Assembly (NCBI GenBank): GCA_021789595.1
Contig: JAJYJJ010000002.1
Coordinates: 62,001 to 126,000 of the forward strand
Source: Nitrospirota bacterium
Lineage (GTDB): Bacteria > Nitrospirota > Thermodesulfovibrionia > UBA6902 > JAJYJJ01
DNA length: 64,000 nt
Reading direction: 5' to 3'
Position 1 is the first letter of the stretch. Each line of letters opens with the position of its first letter. The notes below the pieces were generated by a model. The model worked only from the letters and a program-made list of their open reading frames with translations, did no database searches and had not been told where the DNA came from. Shown here piece by piece: positions 1 to 9,334 of this stretch. The position numbers were made by a program, and so were the translations under genes.

Positions 1-69
1 GGCAGTCATCTCGCCTGATTGGATAATTCCCCTGACATTCTTCCCTGACCACTGAAATACCATTGCCAT
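1..69 (-). CDS. pilC: PilC, type IV pilus inner-membrane platform protein (N-terminal fragment)
   Basis: Only the first 23 codons lie in the window. The peptide begins MAMVFQWSGKN and continues with a RGIIQSGEM segment. This N-terminus is typical of the PilC/GspF family, the polytopic inner-membrane platform on which the PilB and PilT motors act. The start ATG shares one base with the pilT stop codon (TAATG), and a strong AGGAGG lies just upstream inside the end of pilT. Gene order pilB-pilT-pilC supports the call. The second ATG, two codons in, is a possible alternative start. The rest of the gene lies outside the window. Confidence 0.8.
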   Translation of the reverse strand, partial: MAMVFQWSGKNVRGIIQSGEMTA

Positions 70-1154
70 TATCCCCTCCTACTTGTTGCAGGAGCCTTCT
101 GCATCATTGGCAGAAGCTCATCCGGTATAGGAGAACGACCCAAGGCGTCCTCGTAGGATATAAGCCCTTTACTATAAAGATCAAACAGGGACTGATTCAT
201 AGTCTGCATGCCATAGCGGGCCTGACCTGTCTGCATCATGGAATATATCTGATGAACCTTATCCTCTCTTATAAGGTTTCTTATGGCAGGGTTGGGCACA
301 AGTATCTCTATTGCCAGGACCCTGCCCTGCCCGGTCTTCTTAGGGATAAGCTGCTGTGCCATAATTGCTTCAAGCACAAAGGAAAGCTGCACCCTGACCT
401 GCTCCTGCTGGTTCGGTGGAAAGACATCTATTATCCTGTTTATTGACTGTATTGCAGAATTTGTATGAAGCGTGGCTAATGTAAGGTGCCCTGTCTCCGA
501 CACAGTCAATGCCGCCTCTATTGTCTCAATGTCTCTCATCTCGCCTATGAGCACAACATTGGGGTCCTGCCTTAAGATATATCTGAGTGCAGCCTTGAAA
601 GAGGCTGTATCTGCATTTACCTCCCTTTGGTTGACAACACACTTTTTATGACCGTGAAGGTACTCTATGGGATCCTCAACGGTTATTATATGCTCCTGCC
701 TTTCTGCGTTTATCCTGTCTATCATCGCAGCCAAGGTGGTGGACTTACCACAACCTGTCGGCCCGGTAACAAGGATGAGACCCCTCGGCTTTTTCACAAG
801 CTCATTGACTATCTCAGGAAGTCCAAGCTCCTGGAAGGTCATTATGTGAAACGGGATCGTCCTGAATGCACCTGCCACTGCACCCCTCTGCATAAAGATA
901 TTTGCCCTGAAACGGCTGAGGCCTTTTAGCCCGAATGAAAGATCAAGCTCGTTGTTTTCCTCAAACTTGTGCTTCTGCGCATCTGTGAGGATGCTGTAGC
1001 AGAGCGACTTTGTGTCGGTAGGTGTAAGCTGCGGCTCGTTAAGGGGAACCAGCTTTCCGTCAATCCTCAATCTGGGCGGGCTCCCTGTTGTAATATGGAG
1101 GTCTGATGCCCCCTTTTCTATCATCGTCTTTAACAAGTCATAGAGTGTTGCCAT
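69..1154 (-). CDS. pilT: PilT, type IV pilus retraction ATPase
   Basis: Hexameric cytoplasmic ATPase that powers pilus retraction and twitching motility. The 361-residue length is normal for PilT. Walker A is GPTGCGKS at residues 131-138, the Walker B region is LIGEMRD near 202-208, and the Asp box (TVEDPIEY) is near 158-165. The AIRNLIRE motif near the C-terminus is a diagnostic retraction-motor signature and separates it from PilB/GspE ATPases. It starts 8 bases after the pilB stop and overlaps pilC by one base, so pilB-pilT-pilC is probably one operon. A PilU paralogue is the main alternative, but the AIRNLIRE motif and the position next to pilB favour PilT. Confidence 0.95.
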   Translation of the reverse strand: MATLYDLLKTMIEKGASDLHITTGSPPRLRIDGKLVPLNEPQLTPTDTKSLCYSILTDAQKHKFEENNELDLSFGLKGLSRFRANIFMQRGAVAGAFRTIPFHIMTFQELGLPEIVNELVKKPRGLILVTGPTGCGKSTTLAAMIDRINAERQEHIITVEDPIEYLHGHKKCVVNQREVNADTASFKAALRYILRQDPNVVLIGEMRDIETIEAALTVSETGHLTLATLHTNSAIQSINRIIDVFPPNQQEQVRVQLSFVLEAIMAQQLIPKKTGQGRVLAIEILVPNPAIRNLIREDKVHQIYSMMQTGQARYGMQTMNQSLFDLYSKGLISYEDALGRSPIPDELLPMMQKAPATSRRG

Positions 1155-1162
1155 TGTCCTCC

Positions 1163-2947
1163 TTAATCACCGAATGTTACCCTTAATACCTCTTCCACAG
1201 AGGTTACCTTTCCCTTTACCTTGTTCAATCCCGCACGCCTGAGGGTATTCATCCCCAACTTTGCCGCTGTCCTCTTAATCTCAAGCGGAGATGCACCCTC
1301 GAGGATTAATTCCCTTATCTCATCAGATATGGGCATGACCTCATAGAGTGCAACACGGCCCTTATATCCTGTATTGTTGCACTGGCTGCAACCCTTGCCT
1401 CTGTAACAGACAACTGTCTTTGCCTCATCCTCTGAAAAACCTACATCCACAAGCGTCTTTGCAGGAAGCTTCTCTACCTCTTTACAGCTCTGGCATATCT
1501 TTCTGGCAAGCCTCTGTGCAAGGATAATAATCACAGATGAGGAGACGAGGAACGGCTCAATACCCATATTCAGCAGCCTGCTTATTGTGCTCGGCGCATC
1601 GTTTGTATGAAGAGTGCTCAATACGAGATGTCCTGTAAGGGCTGCCTTGACAGCTATCTCAGCGGTCTCAAAATCCCTGATCTCACCTACCATTATGATA
1701 TCAGGGTCCTGTCTTAAAAAAGACCTCAGTGCTGCGGCAAAGGTAAGCCCTATATCCTCCTTTACCTGAACCTGATTAATACCCATCAGATTATACTCTA
1801 TAGGGTCCTCAACAGTTATTATATTGGCCTCTGTCTTGTTCAGTTGTGTGAGGGCAGAATAAAGGGTTGTTGTCTTACCGCTGCCAGTTGGTCCTGTCAC
1901 AAGAACCATGCCATAGGGCTTTGAGATAGCCTCCATAAAATCCTTCAGCGCCTTTTCTTCAAAACCAAGTTTTGTAAGGTCAAGCTGAAGGTTTGACTTA
2001 TCAAGTATCCTCAGGACAGCCTTTTCACCGAAAAGACACGGCAGGGTAGACACCCTGAAGTCTATCTCCTTCTTGCCCAGCCTCAGCTTTATCCTCCCAT
2101 CCTGAGGCAGTCTCTTCTCTGCGATATCCAGCTTTGACATTATCTTTATCCTTGCAGCTATGGAATTCTTTATCTTTATAGGAAGGTTCATTATATTATG
2201 CATGACACCATCTATCCTGATCCTGACACGGAGCGATTTTTCGTAAGGCTCTATGTGTATATCGCTGGCACCTGATTTGATGGCATTGATAAGGACGCCA
2301 TTAACGAGTTTTATTATTGGCGCCTCAACATCACGAATAACATCTACGTCCTCTGTTTCCTCTGCTACCTCAATTCCGTCCAGGGCACTTCCGACAATCT
2401 TATCAAAATCCATATCAACCGTGGATGTATCATCTATCTCTATCTCTGACTCAGATTCATCCTCTGAGAGGGTATAGTCCCTTGCCTGGATAACAGGGCT
2501 CTTTGCAGATACAAGTTCCCTGCTGTGTTTATAGTATGTATTTATTGCCTCCTGGATGCTTGACTCTGCCGCTATAACAGGTTCTACATTATAGCCTGTC
2601 ATAAACTTTATATCGTCAATGGCAAAGACATTGGACGGATCTACCATACCTATTGTAATGGTTGCACCAACCCTTGCAACAGGCATTATCTGGTATTTCT
2701 GGGCTATATTAAGGGGTATCAGTTTTACAACCGCAGGGTCTATCTTGTATTCTGAAAGGTTTATTGCAGGGACACCATATTGCTTGCTTAAAAAGGTCAC
2801 CAGTTTGTCCTCTGTTACAAACCCGAGCTTTACAAGGTTAGAGCCCAGACGGCCGCCTGATGTCCTTTGCATCTCAAGGGCATTTTTTAGCTGCTCCTCT
2901 GTAATGATGCTTGACAGCACAAGCATCTGTCCGAGTTTACCCGCCAT
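1163..2947 (-). CDS. pilB: PilB, type IV pilus assembly ATPase
   Basis: Extension ATPase of the type IV pilus. The first ~145 residues form the MshE/GspE-type N domain, which in relatives can bind c-di-GMP. An acidic linker (about residues 162-205, rich in Asp and Glu) follows, and then the secretion ATPase core. Walker A is GPTGSGKT at 352-359, the Asp box TVEDPIEY is near 378, and the Walker B region GEIRD is near 421. Two cysteine pairs (C485/C488 and C520/C523) form the zinc-binding element typical of PilB and absent from PilT. The 594-residue length is normal. The ATG has no Shine-Dalgarno sequence. A promoter and an 18-bp palindrome abut it. It is the first gene of pilB-pilT-pilC. Confidence 0.95.
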   Translation of the reverse strand: MAGKLGQMLVLSSIITEEQLKNALEMQRTSGGRLGSNLVKLGFVTEDKLVTFLSKQYGVPAINLSEYKIDPAVVKLIPLNIAQKYQIMPVARVGATITIGMVDPSNVFAIDDIKFMTGYNVEPVIAAESSIQEAINTYYKHSRELVSAKSPVIQARDYTLSEDESESEIEIDDTSTVDMDFDKIVGSALDGIEVAEETEDVDVIRDVEAPIIKLVNGVLINAIKSGASDIHIEPYEKSLRVRIRIDGVMHNIMNLPIKIKNSIAARIKIMSKLDIAEKRLPQDGRIKLRLGKKEIDFRVSTLPCLFGEKAVLRILDKSNLQLDLTKLGFEEKALKDFMEAISKPYGMVLVTGPTGSGKTTTLYSALTQLNKTEANIITVEDPIEYNLMGINQVQVKEDIGLTFAAALRSFLRQDPDIIMVGEIRDFETAEIAVKAALTGHLVLSTLHTNDAPSTISRLLNMGIEPFLVSSSVIIILAQRLARKICQSCKEVEKLPAKTLVDVGFSEDEAKTVVCYRGKGCSQCNNTGYKGRVALYEVMPISDEIRELILEGASPLEIKRTAAKLGMNTLRRAGLNKVKGKVTSVEEVLRVTFGD

Positions 2948-2964
2948 AGGATAAATTTATCCTA
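2947..2964. repeat. 18-bp perfect palindrome abutting the pilB start codon
   Basis: TAGGATAAATTTATCCTA is self-complementary over all 18 bases. It overlaps the predicted pilB -10 element and touches the first base of the ATG. It could be an operator for a dimeric repressor or activator, or a hairpin at the extreme 5' end of the mRNA. Confidence 0.6.
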
Positions 2965-2982
2965 ATTTTCTATAAATGTCAA
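2954..2982 (-). promoter_or_regulatory. Predicted sigma-70 promoter of pilB-pilT-pilC
   Basis: Read on the minus strand: -35 TTGACA (2977-2982), a 17-base spacer, and -10 TAAATT (2954-2959). Only six bases separate the -10 from the ATG. Transcription would therefore begin at or within a base or two of the start codon, giving a leaderless message. Confidence 0.55.
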
Positions 2983-3073
2983 CCACCTCTATAAATAAAA
3001 ATGCCACATATTGCTGGTACTAACGCCATATCAAAAACTAACGGGAATGGGAGCAGTAGACAGGTCAAACCTG

Positions 3074-4054
3074 TTACAGGGGAAGATACGCCTCTGGATT
3101 TAGTTTGAGGGATGCTATGTGGTTATCAAGGAAATGATAATAACCTGCAGAGGCAACCATAGCGGCATTATCTGTGCATAGAAACGGACTTGGCAGGAAT
3201 ACCTCTATATCCCTATCTGCACCCATAATCCTATGCCTCAGGTGCCTGTTTGCAGAGACGCCGCCTGATAATACTATCCGACTCAGACCATTTGCCTTCG
3301 CCGCCTCAATAGTCTTTTTTACAAGGACATCTACCACAGCGGTCTGAAAGCCTGCTGCCACATCCTCAACTGGTACATCAGGATGTTCCCTCAGATATAG
3401 AAGCACAGCGGTCTTCAAACCACTGAAACTGAAATCATGGCTTCCGTGAAGATACGGCCTTGGGAAATTAATCGCCTCTGCATTACCTTTTTCAGCAAGC
3501 CTGTCTATTATCGGCCCGCCTGGATACCCAAGGCCAAGGAGCTTTGCTACCTTGTCATATGCCTCGCCTACAGCGTCGTCTCTCGTTCTTCCAAGCTCTT
3601 CATAGCTTCCAAAGGCCGCAACCTTATAAAGACTCGTATGGCCTCCTGATACAATAAGCGCAAGGAATGGAAACTTGGGCCGGGGCTCTTCAAGAAAGGA
3701 TGAGAATATATGGGCCTCGAGGTGGTTTACAGCTACAATCGGAATACCGCTTGAATATGCCATTGCCTTTGCAAAGGAGATTCCTACAAGAAGGGAGCCT
3801 ATGAGTCCAGGGCCGTGGCACACGGCTATTGCGGATATACCTTCAAGCCTCACCCCTGCCACGGTCAATGCCTCATCAACCACAGGCCATATCATCTCTG
3901 TATGCCTTCTCGATGCAAGCTCAGGCACTATGCCGCCGTATTTTTTGTGAATCTCGGCCTGATTTGAAACGATGTTGGAGAGGATCGTTGTCCCATCCTC
4001 AACAATAGAAGCAGATGTATCATCGCAGGAACTATCTATACCAAGGATAAGCAT
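3074..4054 (-). CDS. tsaD: TsaD, tRNA threonylcarbamoyladenosine transferase subunit
   Basis: TsaD (Kae1/YgjD family) transfers the threonylcarbamoyl group to A37 of ANN-decoding tRNAs together with TsaB and TsaE. The protein opens with MLILGIDSSCDDTS, the family's N-terminal ASKHA signature. The metal-binding histidines are in NHLEAH (near residue 110), a VSGGHTSL segment follows, and an SGGVSANRHLR nucleotide-binding segment lies near the C-terminus. The 326 residues are slightly short for the family (about 335-345) but all core motifs are present. No tsaB or tsaE is in the window. It is transcribed alone and shares its upstream region with a divergent gene. There is no clear Shine-Dalgarno sequence and a promoter lies very close to the ATG. 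Confidence 0.95.
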   Translation of the reverse strand: MLILGIDSSCDDTSASIVEDGTTILSNIVSNQAEIHKKYGGIVPELASRRHTEMIWPVVDEALTVAGVRLEGISAIAVCHGPGLIGSLLVGISFAKAMAYSSGIPIVAVNHLEAHIFSSFLEEPRPKFPFLALIVSGGHTSLYKVAAFGSYEELGRTRDDAVGEAYDKVAKLLGLGYPGGPIIDRLAEKGNAEAINFPRPYLHGSHDFSFSGLKTAVLLYLREHPDVPVEDVAAGFQTAVVDVLVKKTIEAAKANGLSRIVLSGGVSANRHLRHRIMGADRDIEVFLPSPFLCTDNAAMVASAGYYHFLDNHIASLKLNPEAYLPL

Positions 4055-4063
4055 ATAATCTAA

Positions 4064-4091
4064 ATTAAAGGGATCAGGGAGACGATGTCAA
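4064..4091 (-). promoter_or_regulatory. Predicted promoter of tsaD
   Basis: Minus strand: -35 TTGACA (4086-4091), a 16-base spacer, and -10 TTTAAT (4064-4069). Overlapping -10 choices at 17 or 18 bases are also possible. The ATG begins 7-9 bases after the -10, so the leader would be at most a few bases long. Confidence 0.5.
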
Positions 4092-4139
4092 GCCTCACAT
4101 TTGCTTTAAGGCCATGTATATGCTACCCTTAAATAAACT

Positions 4140-5138
4140 ATGGCAAAAAACTATCTCGGCAAATTAGATTTTTATGACCCGCTCTATAGCTTTCTCAGGG
4201 AAGAGGTATACAGTACTGTTAAAGAGCCGACTTTCCATGTCGACCACCTCTCTGCAAACCACCTCGTCTACAAATATACTGAGGAAAAGACAAGGATCGC
4301 TGTTATTGGCAAGTTCTACAGGTTAAGCGAACCAAGGAGAGAAAAGGTAGAGAGGATAATGGCCGAATACGACAATCTCCTTAAGATAAGAAGCTATGGT
4401 TTTATCCACTACCCAAATTATGTTGTAAAACCCATTGGCAGGGAGGAGCAGATAGGCCTTGCCCTGCTTGAGGAATACATACGCGGTAAGGACCTGGATT
4501 ATTATCTAAGGAAGGCCATTTTTAATAATGACACTGATGCCCTGAAGGCAAAACTAAAGGACCTTGCATCCTTCCTTGCTGTATTCCACGAAAAGACCCA
4601 TAACGACAGATCCGTAGACCTCGAACCTATCTCCGGGTATTTTGGAAGGATTATAAACAAGTTGAAATCACAGATGCTTCTGTCCCGCGAGGACTACAGT
4701 GATCTCCTCAGATTAATGAATAAATGGCTAAGCCTTCCATTCATGCAGGAGGCCAAAGAAGTGATAGTCCACGGGGATGCAACACCAACCAACTTTATCT
4801 TTACCCATGACAACGAGGTAGTTGCCATAGACCTTGAGAGGATGAGGATGTCAGACAGACTCTACGATATTGGTATGGTGTGCGGGGAGATAAAACATTC
4901 CTTTCTCTGGAGAAGAGGAGACCCTTATGCATCAGAGTCTTTCATCAGATATTTCCTTAAGAACTACTCCGACTATCTTGGTGATAAGGCATTCTACGAG
5001 ATAACAAGGAGGAATCCATTTTATATGGCCCTGACAGAGTTAAGGATTGCAAGAAATAATTGGCTTGATTGGGATTATAGAAAACGCCTGATATGGGAGG
5101 CAAGGCAGTGCCTTTACTGGGGACTCAAGCTAAGATAA
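4140..5138 (+). CDS. APH/choline-kinase-fold phosphotransferase, substrate unknown
   Basis: 332-residue cytoplasmic protein with the aminoglycoside phosphotransferase/choline kinase fold. The catalytic (Brenner) loop HGDATPTN begins at residue 211, and the metal-binding acidic motif IDLE follows about 20 residues later. Length and motifs fit the small-molecule kinase family (choline, homoserine, sugar or antibiotic kinases). Nothing in the sequence identifies the substrate. It overlaps the downstream HAD phosphatase gene by about 30 bases, so the two are probably co-translated and may act on related compounds. The ATG has no Shine-Dalgarno sequence. A TTGCTT-17-TACCCT promoter-like pair ends 10 bases before the start. 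I would not call it a resistance gene without substrate data. Confidence 0.75.
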   Translation: MAKNYLGKLDFYDPLYSFLREEVYSTVKEPTFHVDHLSANHLVYKYTEEKTRIAVIGKFYRLSEPRREKVERIMAEYDNLLKIRSYGFIHYPNYVVKPIGREEQIGLALLEEYIRGKDLDYYLRKAIFNNDTDALKAKLKDLASFLAVFHEKTHNDRSVDLEPISGYFGRIINKLKSQMLLSREDYSDLLRLMNKWLSLPFMQEAKEVIVHGDATPTNFIFTHDNEVVAIDLERMRMSDRLYDIGMVCGEIKHSFLWRRGDPYASESFIRYFLKNYSDYLGDKAFYEITRRNPFYMALTELRIARNNWLDWDYRKRLIWEARQCLYWGLKLR

Positions 5139-5833
5139 AGGCCATATTTTTTGACATATACGGCACACTCATTGACATAAAAACAGATGAGTATGACCCA
5201 TTACTCTATAATACATTCAGCCAGTTCCTCTCATATATGGGAGTTTATATAGGGCATGAAGAGTTAAAGGATTTCTGGTTTGGGAAGATTGCTGAACTTC
5301 TAAAGAGAAACCCTGAGGAATACCCGGAGGTGGATGTGCTGGAGGTCTTCAGGGAATTGCTGTATGCCCACGGCATAAAAAGGCCGGGGAAGATGACTAT
5401 TGAGTTCATTGCGAGGCTCTTCCGCTCTCTAAGCAGAAAGTCCTTTGGCACATCCGCCCATGCACATACTATACTTGAAAGCATCAGTGGAGACTATAGT
5501 CTGGGCATTATATCAGATGCACAAAGGCCATTTACATTGCCAGAGTTACGGATGTTGAACCTTGACAGGTTCTTCGATACTGTTGTTCTTTCATCCGATA
5601 TTGGAGTAAAAAAACCAAATCCAAAGATATTCAAGAAGGCAATGGACAGCCTCGGTGTGAGCCCTGAGGAATCACTGTATATAGGCGATAACCCGGCAAA
5701 AGATCTCGTTGGTGCAAAGGGTATCGGGATGAAGATGCTGCTGTTCAGGTCAGAAGAAAAGCCATACAATGGATTTACTGCCGATGGCTATATAAACAGC
5801 CTGCTTGAGGTAGAGACATACCTGATGAGATAG
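5108..5833 (+). CDS. HAD-superfamily hydrolase (phosphoglycolate phosphatase-like)
   Basis: HAD phosphatase of subfamily I. Motif I is FFDIYGTLID near the N-terminus (nucleophile and acid Asp separated by Ile-Tyr-Gly variants), motif II is the Ser in GIISDAQ, motif III is the Lys in VKKPNPKIF, and motif IV is IGDNPAKD. A helical cap sits between motifs I and II. I chose the GTG start at 5108 because GGAGG at 5096-5100 is seven bases upstream. The in-frame ATG at 5093 has no such site and would add five residues. It overlaps the kinase-like gene, and a perfect palindrome begins at its stop codon. Substrate unknown. Confidence 0.8.
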   Translation: MPLLGTQAKIKAIFFDIYGTLIDIKTDEYDPLLYNTFSQFLSYMGVYIGHEELKDFWFGKIAELLKRNPEEYPEVDVLEVFRELLYAHGIKRPGKMTIEFIARLFRSLSRKSFGTSAHAHTILESISGDYSLGIISDAQRPFTLPELRMLNLDRFFDTVVLSSDIGVKKPNPKIFKKAMDSLGVSPEESLYIGDNPAKDLVGAKGIGMKMLLFRSEEKPYNGFTADGYINSLLEVETYLMR

Positions 5834-5860
5834 GCAGTGGCCGCATGCGGCCACTGCCTA
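5831..5860. terminator. Bidirectional terminator-like 30-bp palindrome
   Basis: A perfect inverted repeat with 15-bp arms (TAGGCAGTGGCCGCA and its complement) and no loop bases lies between two convergent genes. It starts at the stop codon of the HAD gene and ends nine bases from the hsp20 stop. There is little T-tract on either side, so efficiency is uncertain, but position and stability suggest termination in both directions. Confidence 0.7.
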
Positions 5861-5868
5861 TTAATGAT

Positions 5869-6330
5869 TTACTCGACCTGGACCTTTATCTCTTTTGGTT
5901 TTACCTCTTCTATCTTTGGGAGCCTTATCTCAATGACACCGTTTTTAAATGTGGCCTTGGCCTTATCTGCATCTATACCTACTGGCAGTGCAATGGTGCG
6001 GAGGAAGCTCCCGTAGCTGCGTTCAGAGCAGTAGTAATCCTCCTCTTTTATCTCCTGCTCCTTTTTTGTCTCTCCCTTTATTGTCAGGGAATCCTTTGAG
6101 ATTGTCAGCTCGACATTGTCCTTCTCAACCCCTGGGAGTTCTGCCTTAACAACTATCTCATCCTTCTTGTCATACATATCTATATTCGGCACAACAACAC
6201 CTGGTTCTGTTGGCCTCAGCCACCAGCGTCTCCTCCTTGGAAACGGCTCGAATATATCCCCAAAGAACCTCTCCATGTCCTTTCTCATCTCTTCAAGCTC
6301 CTTCATTGGACTCCATTTTACAATTGACAT
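5869..6330 (-). CDS. Hsp20/alpha-crystallin family small heat-shock protein
   Basis: 153-residue ATP-independent holdase chaperone. It has a short N-terminal arm (SPMKELEEMRKDMERFF), then the alpha-crystallin domain. A VKAELPGV segment is followed by the characteristic A-x-x-x-N-G-V-I box (KATFKNGVIEIRLP). A C-terminal EIKVQVE tail lacks an obvious I-x-I motif. The ATG at 6330 is preferred because GGAGG is eight bases upstream. A GTG three codons earlier would put the same site directly against the start. It follows clpB by 57 bases and is the last gene of dnaJ-hspR-clpB-hsp20, which points to heat-shock control. Confidence 0.92.
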   Translation of the reverse strand: MSIVKWSPMKELEEMRKDMERFFGDIFEPFPRRRRWWLRPTEPGVVVPNIDMYDKKDEIVVKAELPGVEKDNVELTISKDSLTIKGETKKEQEIKEEDYYCSERSYGSFLRTIALPVGIDADKAKATFKNGVIEIRLPKIEEVKPKEIKVQVE

Positions 6331-6353
6331 CTTAAACACCTCCTCTTGTCCAC

Positions 6354-6368
6354 AGGGTCAAAGACCCT
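6354..6368 (-). promoter_or_regulatory. Short hairpin between clpB and hsp20
   Basis: AGGGTC and GACCCT form a 6-bp stem around a three-base loop in the 57-base clpB-hsp20 gap. There is no T-tract in the direction of transcription. It may be an mRNA processing or stability element rather than a terminator. Confidence 0.35.
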
Positions 6369-6387
6369 TTTAAACATCCTTTCCTTT

Positions 6388-8991
6388 TTAAGAAACTACC
6401 TCTGCCAAAACCTCTTTCCTGAATACAAGTTTTTCTCCCTCAACTCCCACCTCCACTATATCCCCTTCCTTTATGCTCCCATCAAGTATCTTCATAGAAA
6501 GGGGATTCAGGATCTCCCGCTGCAAGAGCCGTTTAAGCGGCCTTGCGCCAAATGCAGGGTCATAACCTGTGTCAGCCAGATAATCCCTCGCTTCCTCAGT
6601 CAGTTTTATATCAATCCTCTTTCCCATAAGGTACTTCTTCATCCTCGCAAGCTGTATATCTACCACCTGTTTAAGGAGCTGCTTTGTAAGCTGATGGAAT
6701 ATGATAATCTCATCTACCCTGTTAAGAAACTCCGGCCTGAAGCTTCCCTTAAGAACATCCATCACCTTCCCCCTCATCCCTTCCTCATCCCTTATATCGT
6801 AGATATACTGGCTGCCGAGGTTTGATGTCATGATGACAACAGTGTTCCTGAAATCAACCGTTCTTCCATGACCGTCTGTCAGCCTTCCGTCATCGAGAAG
6901 CTGTAAGAGGAGATTAAAGACCTCTGTATGGGCCTTCTCTATCTCATCAAATAGCACGACAGAGTAAGGCCTTCTCCTCACCGCCTCTGTAAGCTGCCCG
7001 CCTTCTTCATATCCAACATATCCAGGGGGTGCGCCAATCAGCCTTGATACTGTGTGTCTCTCCATGTATTCAGACATGTCTATCCTCACCATTGCAGATT
7101 CATCGTCAAACAGAAACTCTGCGAGTGCCCTCGCAAGCTCGGTCTTTCCAACGCCTGTCGGCCCAAGGAATATAAAGGAGCCGATGGGCCTGTTCGGGTC
7201 CTGCACCCCTGCCCTTGCCCTTCTTACGGCATTTGAGACAGCCTCTATAGCCTCATCCTGGCCAACAACCCTCCTTCTTAATCTCTCTTCCATGTGGATG
7301 AGTTTTTGAACCTCTCCCTCAAGCATCCTGCTTACAGGTATACCTGTCCACTTTGATACAATCTCTGCCACATCCTCGTCATCAACCTCTTCCTTAAGCA
7401 TCTTCCCATGTGCCTGAATCTCCTGGAGCCGACTGCTTTCTTCATCGAGATGTTTTTGTAATTCAATAAGCCTGCCATATCTAAGTTCTGCTGCCCTCCC
7501 AAGGTCGCCTTCCCTCTCTGCCTTTTCAGACTCTATCTTTGTGGACTCTATATCTGCCTTAAGCTGCCTTATCCTGCCGATAACCTCCTTTTCCATAAGC
7601 CACTGTGCCCTTAAGCCATCCCGTTTTTCATTGAGCTCTGCCATCTCCTTTTCTATCCTTGAAAGGCGTTCAATAGATGTCCTGTCCTTATCCTTTGTGA
7701 CAGCCTGCCTTTCTATCTCAAGCTGCCTCAATTTTCTCTCTATCTCATCAAGCTCAGAGGGCATGGAATCTATCTCCATCCTCAGCCTTGATGCAGCCTC
7801 GTCAATAAGGTCAATGGCCTTGTCAGGAAGGAATCTGTCAGATATGTATCTATTGCTCAGGACTGCTGCTGCAACAAGGGCAGAGTCCTTTATCTTCACA
7901 CCGTGGTGGACCTCATAACGTTCCTTAAGCCCCCTCAGGATGGATATGGTATCCTCCACATTCGGCTCCCTTACAATCACAGGCTGAAATCTCCTCTCAA
8001 GTGCAGGGTCTTTTTCTATGTGCCTTCTGTATTCATCTAGTGTGGTTGCACCAATGCACCTCAGCTCTCCCCTTGCAAGGGCAGGCTTTAGCATATTTGA
8101 GGCATCTATTGCGCCCTCTGCTGCACCGGCGCCAACAAGCGTATGAAGTTCGTCTATAAAGAGGATGACCTTGCCCTGCGCCTCTTCAATCTCTTTTAAA
8201 ACTGCCTTGAGCCTCTCCTCAAACTCTCCCCTGTATTTGCTTCCAGCAACAAGTGCGCCCATATCAAGGGCAACCACCCTCTTGTCCTTAAGCCCTTCAG
8301 GCACATCCCCTGCAACAACCCTCTGGCTAAGACCCTCAGCAATGGCAGTCTTTCCAACCCCTGGTTCGCCTATGAGCACAGGGTTATTCTTTGTCCTCCT
8401 GGAGAGTACCTGTATCACCCTCCTTATCTCCTCATCCCTTCCTATTACAGGGTCGAGTTTCCCTTTTTTTGCAAGTGCAGTCAGGTCTCTTCCATAGCGT
8501 TCAAGCGCCTGGTATTTGTCCTCTGGGGTTGGATCTGTAACCCTCTGTCCACCCCTTATATCCCTGAGTGCTGAGAGGATGTTGTCCTTTGTGATTGCGT
8601 ACTGTCTTAAAAGCCTTCCAGCATTTCCCTTATCATCTATTGCCCCAATAAGGATATGCTCTGTGCTTATATATTCATCCTTCAGGTGTTCTGCCTCAGA
8701 TAATGCCCTGTCAAAGACATCCTTAAGCCTCTGTGTAATATATATCTGGAGGGCAGGCGTTGAACCTGTCACCTTTGGAAACCTCTCTATCTCATCCTCT
8801 ATATCTTTTCTCAGGCTGTTATAATCAATGCCTATCCTCTTTAAAATCTGCACTACAGTTCCTTCATCATCAGAAAGGAGGGCATAGAGGAGATGTTCCA
8901 CATCTACCTGCTGGTTGCCTTTTTTCTCTGCTAATGCCTGTGCCTCCTGAAACGCCTCCTGGCTTTTTATTGTAAGTTTATCAAACCTCAT
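6388..8991 (-). CDS. clpB: ClpB, AAA+ disaggregase
   Basis: Hexameric Hsp104/ClpB disaggregase that rescues aggregated protein together with DnaK and DnaJ. An N-terminal Clp-N repeat domain (about residues 1-145) precedes AAA1 with Walker A GEPGVGKT near 208-215. A long coiled-coil middle domain (about 400-530) is rich in Glu, Lys and Arg and identifies ClpB rather than ClpA or ClpC. AAA2 has Walker A GPTGVGKT near 610. The chosen ATG at 8991 gives 867 residues and has GAGGAGG seven bases upstream, embedded in the end of hspR. A TTG five codons earlier is less likely. It is downstream of dnaJ and hspR and so probably under HspR control. Confidence 0.96.
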   Translation of the reverse strand: MRFDKLTIKSQEAFQEAQALAEKKGNQQVDVEHLLYALLSDDEGTVVQILKRIGIDYNSLRKDIEDEIERFPKVTGSTPALQIYITQRLKDVFDRALSEAEHLKDEYISTEHILIGAIDDKGNAGRLLRQYAITKDNILSALRDIRGGQRVTDPTPEDKYQALERYGRDLTALAKKGKLDPVIGRDEEIRRVIQVLSRRTKNNPVLIGEPGVGKTAIAEGLSQRVVAGDVPEGLKDKRVVALDMGALVAGSKYRGEFEERLKAVLKEIEEAQGKVILFIDELHTLVGAGAAEGAIDASNMLKPALARGELRCIGATTLDEYRRHIEKDPALERRFQPVIVREPNVEDTISILRGLKERYEVHHGVKIKDSALVAAAVLSNRYISDRFLPDKAIDLIDEAASRLRMEIDSMPSELDEIERKLRQLEIERQAVTKDKDRTSIERLSRIEKEMAELNEKRDGLRAQWLMEKEVIGRIRQLKADIESTKIESEKAEREGDLGRAAELRYGRLIELQKHLDEESSRLQEIQAHGKMLKEEVDDEDVAEIVSKWTGIPVSRMLEGEVQKLIHMEERLRRRVVGQDEAIEAVSNAVRRARAGVQDPNRPIGSFIFLGPTGVGKTELARALAEFLFDDESAMVRIDMSEYMERHTVSRLIGAPPGYVGYEEGGQLTEAVRRRPYSVVLFDEIEKAHTEVFNLLLQLLDDGRLTDGHGRTVDFRNTVVIMTSNLGSQYIYDIRDEEGMRGKVMDVLKGSFRPEFLNRVDEIIIFHQLTKQLLKQVVDIQLARMKKYLMGKRIDIKLTEEARDYLADTGYDPAFGARPLKRLLQREILNPLSMKILDGSIKEGDIVEVGVEGEKLVFRKEVLAEVVS

Positions 8992-8992
8992 A

Positions 8993-9334
8993 CTATTCCT
9001 CCTCAAAGAATCTTTTTAATCGGCGTTCAAATTCCCTTTTCAGGTGCCTGTCGAGATGCTGCATCATATCGTCCATCTCGTGCTCTAACATCTCTATCCT
9101 GTCCCTCATCCTCAGGATAATATCTACCCCTGCCCTGTTTACTCCAAGCTCCCTCGTTAATCTAAGGATAAGACCTATCCTTTCGATGTCCTCCTGCGAA
9201 TAAAGCCTCGCCCTTTTCCCCCTTGAAGGACTTATAAGCCCTTCCCTCTCATAAAGTCTCAGGGTCTGCGGGTGGACCTGCAGCATCTCAGAGACAATAC
9301 TTATCATAAAAAGCGGCTTTCTTTTATCTACCAT
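8993..9334 (-). CDS. hspR: HspR, MerR-family heat-shock repressor
   Basis: 113-residue DNA-binding repressor. It has an N-terminal MerR-type winged helix (segment [21 protein letters not shown]) and a C-terminal coiled coil rich in Met, Glu and Arg. HspR represses dnaK/dnaJ/clpB operons in several bacterial groups, with DnaK as co-repressor, and its gene is usually inside the operon it controls, as here between dnaJ and clpB. It overlaps dnaJ by one base (TAATG) and ends two bases before the clpB start. This suggests autoregulation of dnaJ-hspR-clpB-hsp20. I did not find a canonical HAIR site (CTTGAGT and its complement 7 bases apart) at the operon promoter. Confidence 0.9.
   Translation of the reverse strand: MVDKRKPLFMISIVSEMLQVHPQTLRLYEREGLISPSRGKRARLYSQEDIERIGLILRLTRELGVNRAGVDIILRMRDRIEMLEHEMDDMMQHLDRHLKREFERRLKRFFEEE

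Noticed and set aside
4140-5138. Aminoglycoside resistance gene
   Set aside because: Only the fold-level motifs are shared. The neighbourhood is housekeeping and no resistance or mobile context is visible.
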